From: Streptomyces albiflavescens
GTDB taxonomy: Bacteria; Actinomycetota; Actinomycetes; Streptomycetales; Streptomycetaceae
Assembly (NCBI RefSeq): GCF_014645835.1
Contig: NZ_BMMM01000007.1
Location: forward strand, 88,699 to 152,698
Length of the DNA: 64,000 nucleotides
Direction: 5' to 3'
Each line of letters starts with the position of its first letter. Position 1 is the stretch's first letter. A program made the position numbers and the translations under genes. The notes below the pieces were generated by a model, which was not told where the DNA came from, ran no database searches, and saw only the letters and a list, made by a program, of their open reading frames with translations. This document shows positions 8,750 to 16,666 of this stretch, piece after piece.

Positions 8750-10021
8750 GTGAGCATCACCCAGCCCGACCTGAGCGTCTTCGAGACCCTGGAGTCGGAG
8801 GTGCGCAGCTACTGCCGCGGCTGGCCCACGGTCTTCGACCGGGCGCAGGGCAGCCGGATGTACGACGAGGACGGGCACGCGTACCTCGACTTCTTCGCCG
8901 GCGCGGGGTCGTTGAACTACGGGCACAACAACCCTGTACTCAAACGGGCCCTCATCGACTACCTGGAGCGCGACGGCGTCACGCACGGGCTCGACATGTC
9001 GACGACCGCCAAGCGGGCCTTCCTCGAGGCCTTCCAGAATCTTGTCCTGCGGCCGCGCGATCTGCCGTACAAGGTCATGTTCCCGGGGCCGACCGGCACC
9101 AACGCCGTGGAGTCCGCGCTGAAGTTGGCGCGGAAGGTGAAGGGGCGCGAGGCGATCGTGTCCTTCACCAACGCCTTCCACGGGATGTCGCTCGGGGCGC
9201 TCGCCGTGACCGGGAACGCCTTCAAGCGGGCCGGCGCCGGGATTCCGCTCGTGCACGGCACTCCGATGCCGTTCGACAACTACTTCGACGGGCAGGTCCC
9301 CGACTTCCTCTGGTTCGAGCGGCTGCTCGAGGACCAGGGGTCGGGGCTCAACCAGCCCGCCGCGGTCATCGTCGAGACCGTGCAGGGCGAGGGTGGCATC
9401 AATGTCGCGCGGCCCGAGTGGTTGCGGGCCCTCGCCGACCTGTGCGCGCGGCGCGACATGCTGCTGATCGTCGACGACATCCAGATGGGCTGCGGACGGA
9501 CGGGAGCGTTCTTCTCCTTCGAGGAAGCGGGCATCGTGCCCGACATCGTGACCGTCTCCAAATCCATCAGCGGGTACGGGCTTCCCATGTCCCTGTGCCT
9601 GTTCAAGCCCGAGCTGGACATCTGGGAGCCGGGCGAGCACAACGGGACCTTCCGCGGCAACAACCCCGCGTTCGTCACGGCCACCGCAGCCCTGGAGGCG
9701 TACTGGGCCGACGGCTCCGTCATGGAGAAGCAGACCCGTGCCCGCGGCGAGCAGATCGAGCAGGCGCTGATCTCCATCACCGAGGAGAACCTCGCCGACG
9801 TCAAGGAGTACCGGGGGCGGGGACTCGTCTGGGGCATGGAGTTCACGGACAAGGAGCGCGCTGGGCGTATCGCGCAACGCGCCTTCGAACTCGGGCTGCT
9901 CATCGAGACGTCCGGGCCGGAGGGCGAGGTCGTGAAACTTCTCCCGGCGCTCACCATCACCCCCGACGAGCTCGACGAGGGGCTGCGCACCCTCGCCCGC
10001 GCCGTACGCGAGACCGCCTGA
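8750..10021 (+). CDS. ectB: Diaminobutyrate--2-oxoglutarate transaminase
   Basis: Class III PLP aminotransferase of 423 residues that makes L-2,4-diaminobutyrate from aspartate semialdehyde and glutamate. The cofactor lysine is in TVSKSISGYG and the PLP-contacting Asp is in LIVDDIQMGCGRTG, both typical of EctB. The GTG start has GAGGAG upstream. Length matches the family. It supplies the substrate of EctA. Confidence 0.96.
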   Translation: MSITQPDLSVFETLESEVRSYCRGWPTVFDRAQGSRMYDEDGHAYLDFFAGAGSLNYGHNNPVLKRALIDYLERDGVTHGLDMSTTAKRAFLEAFQNLVLRPRDLPYKVMFPGPTGTNAVESALKLARKVKGREAIVSFTNAFHGMSLGALAVTGNAFKRAGAGIPLVHGTPMPFDNYFDGQVPDFLWFERLLEDQGSGLNQPAAVIVETVQGEGGINVARPEWLRALADLCARRDMLLIVDDIQMGCGRTGAFFSFEEAGIVPDIVTVSKSISGYGLPMSLCLFKPELDIWEPGEHNGTFRGNNPAFVTATAALEAYWADGSVMEKQTRARGEQIEQALISITEENLADVKEYRGRGLVWGMEFTDKERAGRIAQRAFELGLLIETSGPEGEVVKLLPALTITPDELDEGLRTLARAVRETA

Positions 10022-10058
10022 CCCACACCGAGCCACGAGAGAGAGGCATCGCACCACC

Positions 10059-10463
10059 GTGATAGTCCGTTCGTTCAAGGACATCGAAGGCACCGACCGG
10101 CATGTCAGGTCGGCCTCGGGCACCTGGGAGAGCAAGCGCATCGTCCTCGCCAAGGAGAAGGTCGGCTTCTCCGTGCACGAGACGATCCTGTACGCGGGTA
10201 CGGAGACGTCGATGTGGTACGCGAACCACATCGAGGCCGTCGTGTGCGTCGAGGGCGAGGCCGAGCTCACCGACGACGAGACCGGGCGGAAGTACACGAT
10301 CACGCCCGGCACCATGTACCTCCTCGACGGTCATGAGAGGCACACCATGCGGATCAAGGAGGACTTCCGCTGCATCTGCGTCTTCAACCCTCCCGTCACC
10401 GGACGGGAGGACCACGACGAGAACGGCGTCTACCCCCTGCTCACCGAACCCGAGGAGGTGTGA
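10059..10463 (+). CDS. ectC: L-ectoine synthase
   Basis: Cupin-fold cyclase of 134 residues that closes N-gamma-acetyl-diaminobutyrate to ectoine with loss of water. Family hallmarks are the start IVRSFKDIEGT, WYANHIEAVVC with the metal-contacting Glu and His region, and the late LLDGHERHTMR. The GTG start follows GAGAGAGAGG. It lies 37 bases after ectB and 7 bases before ectD. Confidence 0.96.
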   Translation: MIVRSFKDIEGTDRHVRSASGTWESKRIVLAKEKVGFSVHETILYAGTETSMWYANHIEAVVCVEGEAELTDDETGRKYTITPGTMYLLDGHERHTMRIKEDFRCICVFNPPVTGREDHDENGVYPLLTEPEEV

Positions 10464-10470
10464 GAAGCGC

Positions 10471-11358
10471 ATGACCACCCTCACCGATCTCTACCCCAGC
10501 CGCGGCGCCACCGAGGTGTCCGTGCCCCGCCAGGACCCGGTCGTGTGGAGCGCGCCGGGCGAGCCCGGACCGATCGCGGTGTCCGAGCTCCAGGCGTACG
10601 AGCGTGACGGCTTCCTCCCCGTCGAGGAGCTCATCGCCGAGGACGAAGTCGCCGTGTACCGGCAGGAGTTGGAGCGCATCGTCGGCGATCCGGCGATCCG
10701 TGCCGACGAGCGGTCCATCATCGAGCCGAAGTCCCGGGAGATCCGGTCCGTCTTCGAGGTGCACCGGATCAGCGAGGTCTTCGCCCGTCTCGTCCGTGAC
10801 GAGCGCGTGGTCGGGCGGGCCCGGCAGATCCTCGGCTCGGACGTCTACGTCCACCAGTCGCGGATCAACGTCAAGCCGGGCTTCGGGGCCAGCGGCTTCT
10901 ACTGGCACTCGGACTTCGAGACCTGGCACGCCGAGGACGGTCTGCCGAACATGCGGACCGTGTCCGTCTCGATCGCGCTGACCGAGAACTACGACACCAA
11001 CGGCGGCCTCATGATCATGCCGGGGTCGCACAAGACGTTCCTCGGCTGCGCGGGCGCCACACCGCAGGACAACTACAAGAAGTCGCTGCAGATGCAGGAC
11101 GCGGGCACGCCCTCCGACGAGGCGCTCACCCGCTTCGCCAACCGCCACGGGATCAAGCTCTTCACGGGCCGGGCCGGTTCGGCGACCTGGTTCGACTGCA
11201 ATTGCATGCACGGCTCCGGGGACAACATCACCCCGTTCCCGCGCAGCAATGTCTTCATCGTGTTCAACAGCGTGGAGAACGCGGCCGTGGAACCGTTCGC
11301 GGCGCCGGTGCGCAGGCCCGAGTTCATCGGGGCGAGGGACTTTACGCCGGTGCGGTGA
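10471..11358 (+). CDS. ectD: Ectoine 5-hydroxylase
   Basis: Non-haem Fe(II)/2-oxoglutarate dioxygenase of 295 residues that converts ectoine to 5-hydroxyectoine. The iron ligands are visible as His146 and Asp148 in FYWHSDFETWH and His247 in FDCNCMHGSGDN. The ATG has GAGAAG close upstream. As the fourth gene of ectABCD it indicates that the strain can make both solutes. The last ten codons and stop are repeated imperfectly at 11411-11444. Confidence 0.96.
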   Translation: MTTLTDLYPSRGATEVSVPRQDPVVWSAPGEPGPIAVSELQAYERDGFLPVEELIAEDEVAVYRQELERIVGDPAIRADERSIIEPKSREIRSVFEVHRISEVFARLVRDERVVGRARQILGSDVYVHQSRINVKPGFGASGFYWHSDFETWHAEDGLPNMRTVSVSIALTENYDTNGGLMIMPGSHKTFLGCAGATPQDNYKKSLQMQDAGTPSDEALTRFANRHGIKLFTGRAGSATWFDCNCMHGSGDNITPFPRSNVFIVFNSVENAAVEPFAAPVRRPEFIGARDFTPVR

Positions 11359-11410
11359 CTCCGTTCCGGTCGGCGGAGCCGACCCGCGGCGAAGCCGCCA
11401 TCAGACACAG

Positions 11411-11444
11411 CATCGGGGCGAGGGACTTCACACCGGTGCGGTAG
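11411..11444 (+). repeat. Duplicate of the ectD 3-prime end
   Basis: Thirty of 34 bases match 11325-11358, the end of ectD including its stop region. The copy starts 86 bases downstream and would encode the same last ten residues, IGARDFTPVR, then TAG. It is most simply a tandem duplication left after slippage or recombination. Confidence 0.75.
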
Positions 11445-11483
11445 TCGGCATGCGTGGCCCGGCACTTCACCTGAGTGCCGGGC

Positions 11484-12515
11484 CTACAGCCACGCCAGTG
11501 AAGCGGCCCGCTCCAGTACGTCCCTGATCGCGGCGTCGTCCCCCGCCGCGCCCCGGGGCACCTCGTCGGGTGCGTACCGCCCGCCCACCAGCAGGCAGAA
11601 GTCGACGGGATCCAGGGCGAGTTCGGCTCGTACGGGCTCGTCCTCGGAACCGAGCACCCACTGGGCGTCGGGCTCTCCCCCGGTCACCGCGAACAGCACC
11701 GGCGGTGCCGTGGGGCCCAGGGCCATGCCGAGGATGCGGACGGCCAGCCGGACGAGTTGCCACAGGTGTGGATCCGGGGGCGGGGGCACGGCGAGCCCGA
11801 GGGCCCGTCCGATGTCGTCGGTGTGGATCCATGCCTCGAAGGCCCGCACGACGAAGTGGTCTGCCACGGGCAGCCGTACGCCCATCAACGTGGTGGCGTG
11901 CGCGGCCCGTTCGGGATCCCTCGCCTCGGGCGTGGCCAGCAGCGCGGCGGCCTGCGCGGTCCACGCGGCAACGGTTTCCTCGGGCGTCCGCCGCTGCTCG
12001 TAGGCGATCACGGCGGCGGTCCGCGCGGCCCAGGCGTCCGCCCATCCCGTCCCCTCCGCGACCGGGGACTCCGGCACCCGCGCCGCCAGGCCCAGTCGTC
12101 GCGCCAGCGGCTCGTCCGCCGCGATCAGGTGCGCCACCGTGGCGTGCACGTCCCAGTCGTGCACGACCGGCGCACCCCAGGGACCATGACCGTCCAACTC
12201 CCGCAACAGGGCCTGGAGTCCGGCGACGGCGGCGGCGTACGGGGCGGCGTGCGAGGCCACCCGGGGTGCCGCGGGACGGGCGCGCAGGGCGACAGTGAGG
12301 ACGCCGTCGATACCGGCCAAGGCACCGTTCGCCAGGGGCGGCCGTGGGGCGCCGCCCAGCAGTCGTACCGTCTCCCGCAGCCGTTCCGCCTCCGCCGCGC
12401 AGGACTCGCACTCCGCCAGGTGCAGGGGGACCGTCTTCTGGTCGGCGGGGGTCAGTGCGCCGACGGCCCAGGCCCCCAGCAGGTCCCGTACGCCTTCGTG
12501 GTCGGTGCTCATCAC
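11484..12515 (-). CDS. Zinc-finger anti-sigma factor fused to a maleylpyruvate-isomerase-like (DinB fold) domain
   Basis: A 343-residue cytoplasmic protein with two parts. Residues about 1-60 form a ZAS-type anti-sigma domain with a His-x3-Cys-x2-Cys zinc site in HLAECESC. Residues about 100-340 resemble mycothiol-dependent maleylpyruvate isomerases, with ATVAHLIAADE and later the His-containing FEAWIHTDDIGRALG. It lies 100 bases downstream of an ECF sigma gene on the same strand, so it very probably binds that sigma factor. The C-terminal domain may be the sensor, possibly for mycothiol or electrophile stress, which is inference. The GTG at 12515, with GGAAGGA upstream, was chosen over the ATG three bases later. 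Confidence 0.82.
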   Translation of the reverse strand: MMSTDHEGVRDLLGAWAVGALTPADQKTVPLHLAECESCAAEAERLRETVRLLGGAPRPPLANGALAGIDGVLTVALRARPAAPRVASHAAPYAAAVAGLQALLRELDGHGPWGAPVVHDWDVHATVAHLIAADEPLARRLGLAARVPESPVAEGTGWADAWAARTAAVIAYEQRRTPEETVAAWTAQAAALLATPEARDPERAAHATTLMGVRLPVADHFVVRAFEAWIHTDDIGRALGLAVPPPPDPHLWQLVRLAVRILGMALGPTAPPVLFAVTGGEPDAQWVLGSEDEPVRAELALDPVDFCLLVGGRYAPDEVPRGAAGDDAAIRDVLERAASLAWL

Positions 12516-12615
12516 ATGCCGTCCTTCCGGGCCACGGCCGGTATGGTGGCCGCGCCTCGCCCCGCTGTGGCCACCCTACGCACGCCCGGCACGGCCGGGC
12601 CCACTCGCGCCGCCA

Positions 12616-13212
12616 TCACGCGCCCCTCTCCAGCGCCGGATCCGGTGGGTCGGCCAGGGATTCGGCGAGCTTGCGCAGGGCGGAGCGCAGCCGGGTCTTG
12701 GCCGTACCCTCGGGGATCCCCAGTTCCACGGCGGCCTGTCGGTAGGTGCGGCCCACGAAGTAGGCGAGGTGGACGACTTCCCTCTGCGGCTGCGGGAGTT
12801 CGGCGAGGGCGGTGTGCAGCAGCAGCGAGCGTTCGCGGTCGACGACCGTCTCGTCGGGGCCGGGTCCGGCGTCGGGGATGGCGTGCAGCGCCGAGTCGTC
12901 CGCGCGGGCGTCCTTGCGGTGCCGGGCCTCGCTGCGCACCCAGTCCACGGCCCGCCGGTGGGCCAGCATGGACAGCCAGGTGCGCAGCGAGCCGCGGCGC
13001 GGATCGAAGGCGTACGGCCTGCTCCACAACTGCGCGAAGACCTCCTGCGCCACATCCTCGGCCGCGGCCGGGCTGCGCGTGACCCGGACGGCGACCCGTC
13101 GCACGAGCCCGCCGTACGCGGCATACGCCTCGGCCAGCGCGGTCTCGTCCCCGTACACCAGCCGCCGATGCAGCTCGGCGTCCGTGAGCGTCGGATCCAC
13201 CGGCACCACCAC
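12616..13212 (-). CDS. ECF RNA polymerase sigma factor
   Basis: Sigma factor of 198 residues with the two ECF regions. Region 2 includes DVAQEVFAQLW, followed by WLSMLAHRRAVDWVR for -10 recognition. Region 4 is the helix-turn-helix in TYRQAAVELGIPEGTAKTRL, with LPQPQREVVHLAYF before it. The GTG start has GGAAGG upstream. The next gene encodes its likely anti-sigma partner. The promoter it recognises is not evident here. Confidence 0.9.
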   Translation of the reverse strand: MVVPVDPTLTDAELHRRLVYGDETALAEAYAAYGGLVRRVAVRVTRSPAAAEDVAQEVFAQLWSRPYAFDPRRGSLRTWLSMLAHRRAVDWVRSEARHRKDARADDSALHAIPDAGPGPDETVVDRERSLLLHTALAELPQPQREVVHLAYFVGRTYRQAAVELGIPEGTAKTRLRSALRKLAESLADPPDPALERGA

Positions 13213-13265
13213 CTCGTGGTGCCTTCCTAGCGCCCTCCCGGACCCCGCGCCAGAGGGCGAGCCCC

Positions 13266-14315
13266 TCAGCCGGACAGGACGTCCAGCAGCCGGTCGACAT
13301 CCGCGGGCGTGTTGTACAGGTGGAACGCGGCCCTCAAGTTGCCCGCACGATCCGACACTTCGACACCGGCGCGGCTCAAGTCGGGCTGATGATGCCCGAG
13401 TTCGGGTACGGAGACGATCGCCGAGCCGGGCGCGGGGATCGGTTCGTGGCCCAAGGCGTGCAGACCCTCGCGGAAGCGGTCGGCGAGAGCGAGGTCATGG
13501 GCGTGTACGTTCGCCACGCCCAGCTCCTCGATCAGGGCGAGGGAGTGCCGGGCACCGGCGTACGAGAAGAGGCTCGGGCTCTCGTCGAACCGCCGTGCGG
13601 AGTGGGCGAGTTCCTCGACGGGGCCGTAGCAGCTGTCCCAGGGAGCCTCCCCCGCGACCCAGCCCGCGAACACCGGGGTGAGCCCGCCGAGGTCCTCCGG
13701 GACGACCAGAAAGGCCACGCCCCGCGGGCAGACGAGCCACTTGAAGGCGACGGAGGAGACGTAGTCGTACGCGTCCGCCCGCAGGGGCAGCCATCCGGCG
13801 GCCTGGGACGCGTCGATGTACGTACGTGCCCCGTGCGCCCGCGCGGCGTCGCGGATCGCCTCCAGGTCGGCGATCCGCCCATCCGCGGACTGCGCGGCGC
13901 TGACCGCGACGAGCGCCGTGCCCGGGCGTACGGATTCGGCCAGCCGCTCCAGCGGTACGGCACGGACCTTGAGATCACCGCGGACGTGGAAGGGGGTCAC
14001 GACGGAGCTGAAGTCCGCCTCGGCGGTGAGGACTTCGGCGCCCTGCGGCAGCGAGGCGGCGATCAGTCCGCTGTAGACGGCGACCGAGGCCCCGGCCGCC
14101 ACCCGGTGTCCGGGAACCCCGACCAGCCGGGCGAACGACGCGCGTGCGGCCTCGACGTCCGCGAACATGTCGGCCGGCCTGCCGGCGGCGACGGACTCGA
14201 CGGCGGTGCGCATGGCGGCCACCGTGCGCGCCGGTACGAGTCCGGTGCTCGCGGTGTTCAGGTAGGTGTTCTCCGGGGCGAACTCGGCACGTACGAGGCT
14301 CTCGAAGGTCTCCAT
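13266..14315 (-). CDS. Class V aminotransferase, cysteine-desulfurase-like fold
   Basis: PLP enzyme of about 349 residues, with YLNTASTGLVP near the N-terminus, the PLP Asp in RTYIDASQAAGW and the Schiff-base Lys in SVAFKWLVCPRG. There is no clear cysteine-desulfurase active-site loop, so it is more likely an aminotransferase or lyase of unknown substrate. I place the start at the ATG 14315 (METFESLV). In-frame ATGs at 14336 and 14351 are possible. A 10-bp inverted repeat (14312-14338) covers this region. No partner genes are obvious. Confidence 0.78.
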   Translation of the reverse strand: METFESLVRAEFAPENTYLNTASTGLVPARTVAAMRTAVESVAAGRPADMFADVEAARASFARLVGVPGHRVAAGASVAVYSGLIAASLPQGAEVLTAEADFSSVVTPFHVRGDLKVRAVPLERLAESVRPGTALVAVSAAQSADGRIADLEAIRDAARAHGARTYIDASQAAGWLPLRADAYDYVSSVAFKWLVCPRGVAFLVVPEDLGGLTPVFAGWVAGEAPWDSCYGPVEELAHSARRFDESPSLFSYAGARHSLALIEELGVANVHAHDLALADRFREGLHALGHEPIPAPGSAIVSVPELGHHQPDLSRAGVEVSDRAGNLRAAFHLYNTPADVDRLLDVLSG

Positions 14316-14338
14316 GGGACCACTCTGCGGTCCCATGG
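14312..14338. promoter_or_regulatory. Perfect inverted repeat over the aminotransferase start
   Basis: CCATGGGACC (14312-14321) and its exact complement (14329-14338) are separated by seven bases. Two of the candidate ATG codons of the leftward gene lie in the two arms. In RNA this would form a strong hairpin that could hide the start; in DNA it could be an operator. Alternatively it is part of the coding sequence if translation begins at 14351. Confidence 0.6.
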
Positions 14339-14411
14339 ATCCCCCGTCCATTGCCGATTTTTACGTGGAACCGCTAAGAGGCGCTTATATGTGCGCGCCG
14401 ACCTGCGCTTT

Positions 14412-15131
14412 TCAGTTCTGCGGAACCGCGCATCCGTCCGGGCCGCAGGCCTCCGCGTCGGCGGAACCGTCCTGGATCAGCTTGAGCGGCGGCCGCTCGC
14501 CCCACGCCTGGGTCAGCGCCTGCGCGAAGACCTCGGCGGGCTGGGCACCGGAGACGCCGTACTTGCGGTCGAGGACGAAGAACGGCACCCCGTTCGCGCC
14601 GAGCTCGGCCGCCTCACGCTCGTCGGCGCGCACATCGTCGGCGTACGCGGACGGGTCGGCTATCACCTTGCGGGCGGCGTCGGCGTCGAGCCCGGCGGCG
14701 ACGGCCAGCTCCACGAGCCGTTCGTCGTCGTCGAAGACAGTGCGCTCCTCGGCGAAGTTCGCCTTGTAGAGCAGACCGATCAGCTCGTCCTGCCTGCCCT
14801 GCTCCTTGGCGAAGTGCAGCAGGCGGTGCATGTCGAAGGTGTTGCCGTGGTCGCGGTCCCGGGTGCGGTACTCCAGGCCCTCGGCGGCGGCCTGCACGCC
14901 CAGGTTCTCCTCGCCGGCCTGCGCCTGCGCCTCGCTCATGCCGTACTTCTTGGTGAGCATCTTGATGACCGGCTGGATGTCGCCCTTGGCACGGCCCGGG
15001 TCGAGCTCGAACGAACGGTGCACGACCTCGACCTCGTCGCGGTGCGGGAAGGCGTCGAGCGCCTTCTCGAAGCGGGCCTTGCCCACGTAGCACCACGGGC
15101 AGGCGATGTCGCTCCAGATCTCGACGCGCAT
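14412..15131 (-). CDS. DsbA-family oxidoreductase, FrnE type
   Basis: Cytoplasmic thioredoxin-fold protein of 239 residues with the active site CPWC in SDIACPWCYVGK near the N-terminus and the cis-Pro loop GANGVPFFVLD. No signal peptide is present, which fits FrnE-like disulfide isomerases rather than exported DsbA. A short Cys-containing tail (ACGPDGCAVP) is a common extra in actinobacterial members and may be redox active. A ribosome site lies upstream of the ATG. It stands alone; the role is thiol redox housekeeping by family. Confidence 0.9.
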   Translation of the reverse strand: MRVEIWSDIACPWCYVGKARFEKALDAFPHRDEVEVVHRSFELDPGRAKGDIQPVIKMLTKKYGMSEAQAQAGEENLGVQAAAEGLEYRTRDRDHGNTFDMHRLLHFAKEQGRQDELIGLLYKANFAEERTVFDDDERLVELAVAAGLDADAARKVIADPSAYADDVRADEREAAELGANGVPFFVLDRKYGVSGAQPAEVFAQALTQAWGERPPLKLIQDGSADAEACGPDGCAVPQN

Positions 15132-15227
15132 GTCTTCGGCTCTCTCCAGGTCGTACGAGTACGGGGTACGAGGACACCCTCCAAGGACGTCGTTGCGTGA
15201 ACGTTCAAGCGGCTGGTTTCATTCCCC

Positions 15228-15265
15228 CCGTCTCCGTGACGGTCGTCCCCCCGTCACGGAGACGG
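15228..15265 (-). terminator. Terminator after the GNAT gene
   Basis: A perfect 15-bp stem (15228-15242 with 15251-15265) and an 8-base loop start directly after the stop codon of the leftward acetyltransferase gene. There is no T-run, as usual in Streptomyces. Confidence 0.85.
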
Positions 15266-15772
15266 TCATTCCCCGGTCACGGAGAAGCGCAGGTCCAGGT
15301 GGTGGTCACCCTCGGCCGGCGGGTTCTCCGGATCGGGGATCCAGCCGAGGCGGGCATAGAAGGCCTGGGCGCGCCGGTTGTCGACGTGCACGTCGAGGAC
15401 GGCGGTGCGCTTGCCGTCGGCCTGCCACTCCTCGATGCAGGCGGCGTGCAGCGCGGTGCCGATGCCGCGCCGCCAATGGTCGGGGTCGACGTGGAACTGA
15501 AACAGCTTGACCGTTTCCGCGGGGGCGCCCTCGGGGGTGCGGAAGGAGGCGATGCCCGTGATCCGGCCCTCGTCGACGACACACAGCACATGCCCGTCCG
15601 GCCGCTCAATGACGCTCTGCCAGGCCGCGAGCCAGTCGGTGCCGTCCTGCGGGATCCCGTCCGGGTAGTACGTCGCCCGGGCCCGGGCATGCAGGGCGGC
15701 GATGGCCGCGGTCTCGGCGGGGAGCGCGGTCCTGATCACCCGGCCCACTCGGTTCACTCGGTCTTGGATCAT
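15266..15772 (-). CDS. GNAT N-acetyltransferase
   Basis: A 168-residue acetyltransferase. The acetyl-CoA binding loop is in DPDHWRRGIGTALH, and the C-terminal NRRAQAFYARLGW motif is typical of GNAT proteins. The substrate is unknown. The ATG at 15772 overlaps the stop codon of an AraC-like remnant (ATGA). A later GTG before IRTALPAE would remove a non-conserved-looking N-terminus. A strong terminator follows at once. Confidence 0.83.
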   Translation of the reverse strand: MIQDRVNRVGRVIRTALPAETAAIAALHARARATYYPDGIPQDGTDWLAAWQSVIERPDGHVLCVVDEGRITGIASFRTPEGAPAETVKLFQFHVDPDHWRRGIGTALHAACIEEWQADGKRTAVLDVHVDNRRAQAFYARLGWIPDPENPPAEGDHHLDLRFSVTGE

Positions 15773-15879
15773 GCAACCGAGGACGCTCCTGAGACGGCCT
15801 CAGTTCCCAGACGGTTGAACTGGGTGCGGTATGCACTCGGGGTGAGGCCGGTACGGCGGACCAGATGGCCGCGCGGGCA
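15769..15879 (-). pseudogene. C-terminal remnant of an AraC-family regulator
   Basis: Read leftward from about 15879, the frame gives GHLVRRTGLTPSAYRTQF followed by a short tail and TGA. This matches the last helix of the second helix-turn-helix of AraC/GlxA-type regulators, which commonly read FRRxTGLTPSAYRRRF. Nothing further upstream in any frame continues the domain, so about nine tenths of the gene is gone. The stop overlaps the ATG of the acetyltransferase gene, suggesting that the two were once an operon. Confidence 0.6.
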
Positions 15880-15912
15880 CGGGCGGTCCCCAGGTAAGGA
15901 CGGAGGGGGTGA

Positions 15913-16521
15913 TCAGCTGCCGTCTCTCAAGTCCCGCGGCCAGTTCGGGCGGAACTCGATGCCGTCGTAGGTCACCACGCAGCCCTCGCCCATGGGCGAC
16001 TGGGCCATGAAACCGACGAGAGCCGCCTCGGTCTCCTTCTCCTCGTCCAGCGTGAAGAGGCGGACGAAGGTCCAGCGCTCGCCGTCGCGCGAGGCGTGGA
16101 AGGCGAAGGCGCGGCCTGTGCGGCTCACCCGGAGCCACACGGAACTGCCGTCCACGGTGAAGGAGTTGGCGTCGTCGGAGTGCCCCCGGGTGACCACTGT
16201 GCAGACGGTGGGCACGTCCGGGGAGTACTCCAGGCACAGCTTCGCCCAGGCCCGCTCCCCCACGTGGACGTAGAGGACCCCCGCGTCGAAGGAGGCCGCG
16301 AAGCCCACCGTGACCCGGGCGATCAGCTGGAAGTCCCCCTCGGGCGCGCCGAGCAGCCGGGGCGCGTCGGAGGCGGGGTCCAGGCCCTCACCGGTGGGCG
16401 GCACGAAGCGGTCCTGGCGGGGTCCGGCCCAGCCGGTGAGCACTCCGTCCTCGTACGACCAATGGCCGTCGGGGCCGTAGGTGCGGAGGGGGAAGGGGAG
16501 TTCGGGGAGTTCGACGTCCAT
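15913..16521 (-). CDS. DUF1349 (concanavalin-like) protein
   Basis: A 202-residue cytoplasmic protein of the DUF1349 beta-jellyroll family, related to YesU. Typical stretches are FDAGVLYVHVGERAWAKLCLE and WLRVSRTGRAFAFHASRDG. The family often accompanies sugar metabolism and has no proven reaction. The ATG at 16521 gives the normal length. The upstream neighbour on the same strand is the ketoglutarate semialdehyde dehydrogenase, 145 bases away behind a hairpin, so co-transcription is unlikely. Confidence 0.82.
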   Translation of the reverse strand: MDVELPELPFPLRTYGPDGHWSYEDGVLTGWAGPRQDRFVPPTGEGLDPASDAPRLLGAPEGDFQLIARVTVGFAASFDAGVLYVHVGERAWAKLCLEYSPDVPTVCTVVTRGHSDDANSFTVDGSSVWLRVSRTGRAFAFHASRDGERWTFVRLFTLDEEKETEAALVGFMAQSPMGEGCVVTYDGIEFRPNWPRDLRDGS

Positions 16522-16545
16522 CCGGTGAGTCTCTCAGGTCCACAC

Positions 16546-16567
16546 CCGCGCCCCGAAAGGGGCGCGG
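16546..16567. terminator. Short dispersed-element hairpin
   Basis: CCGCGCCCC, a GAAA loop and the exact complement form a 9-bp stem. It shares its core with the larger dispersed elements and lies about 100 bases after the stop codon of the leftward dehydrogenase gene, so it probably ends that transcript. Confidence 0.65.
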
Positions 16568-16666
16568 GGCAGTGACAGATGCGGCTCCGCCGCTCGGGTG
16601 CGACACGCCACGGACGGCCCGCAGCTCACGGACAAGCGAGAGTCCGACGGCGCGCCCGCCGGAGCG

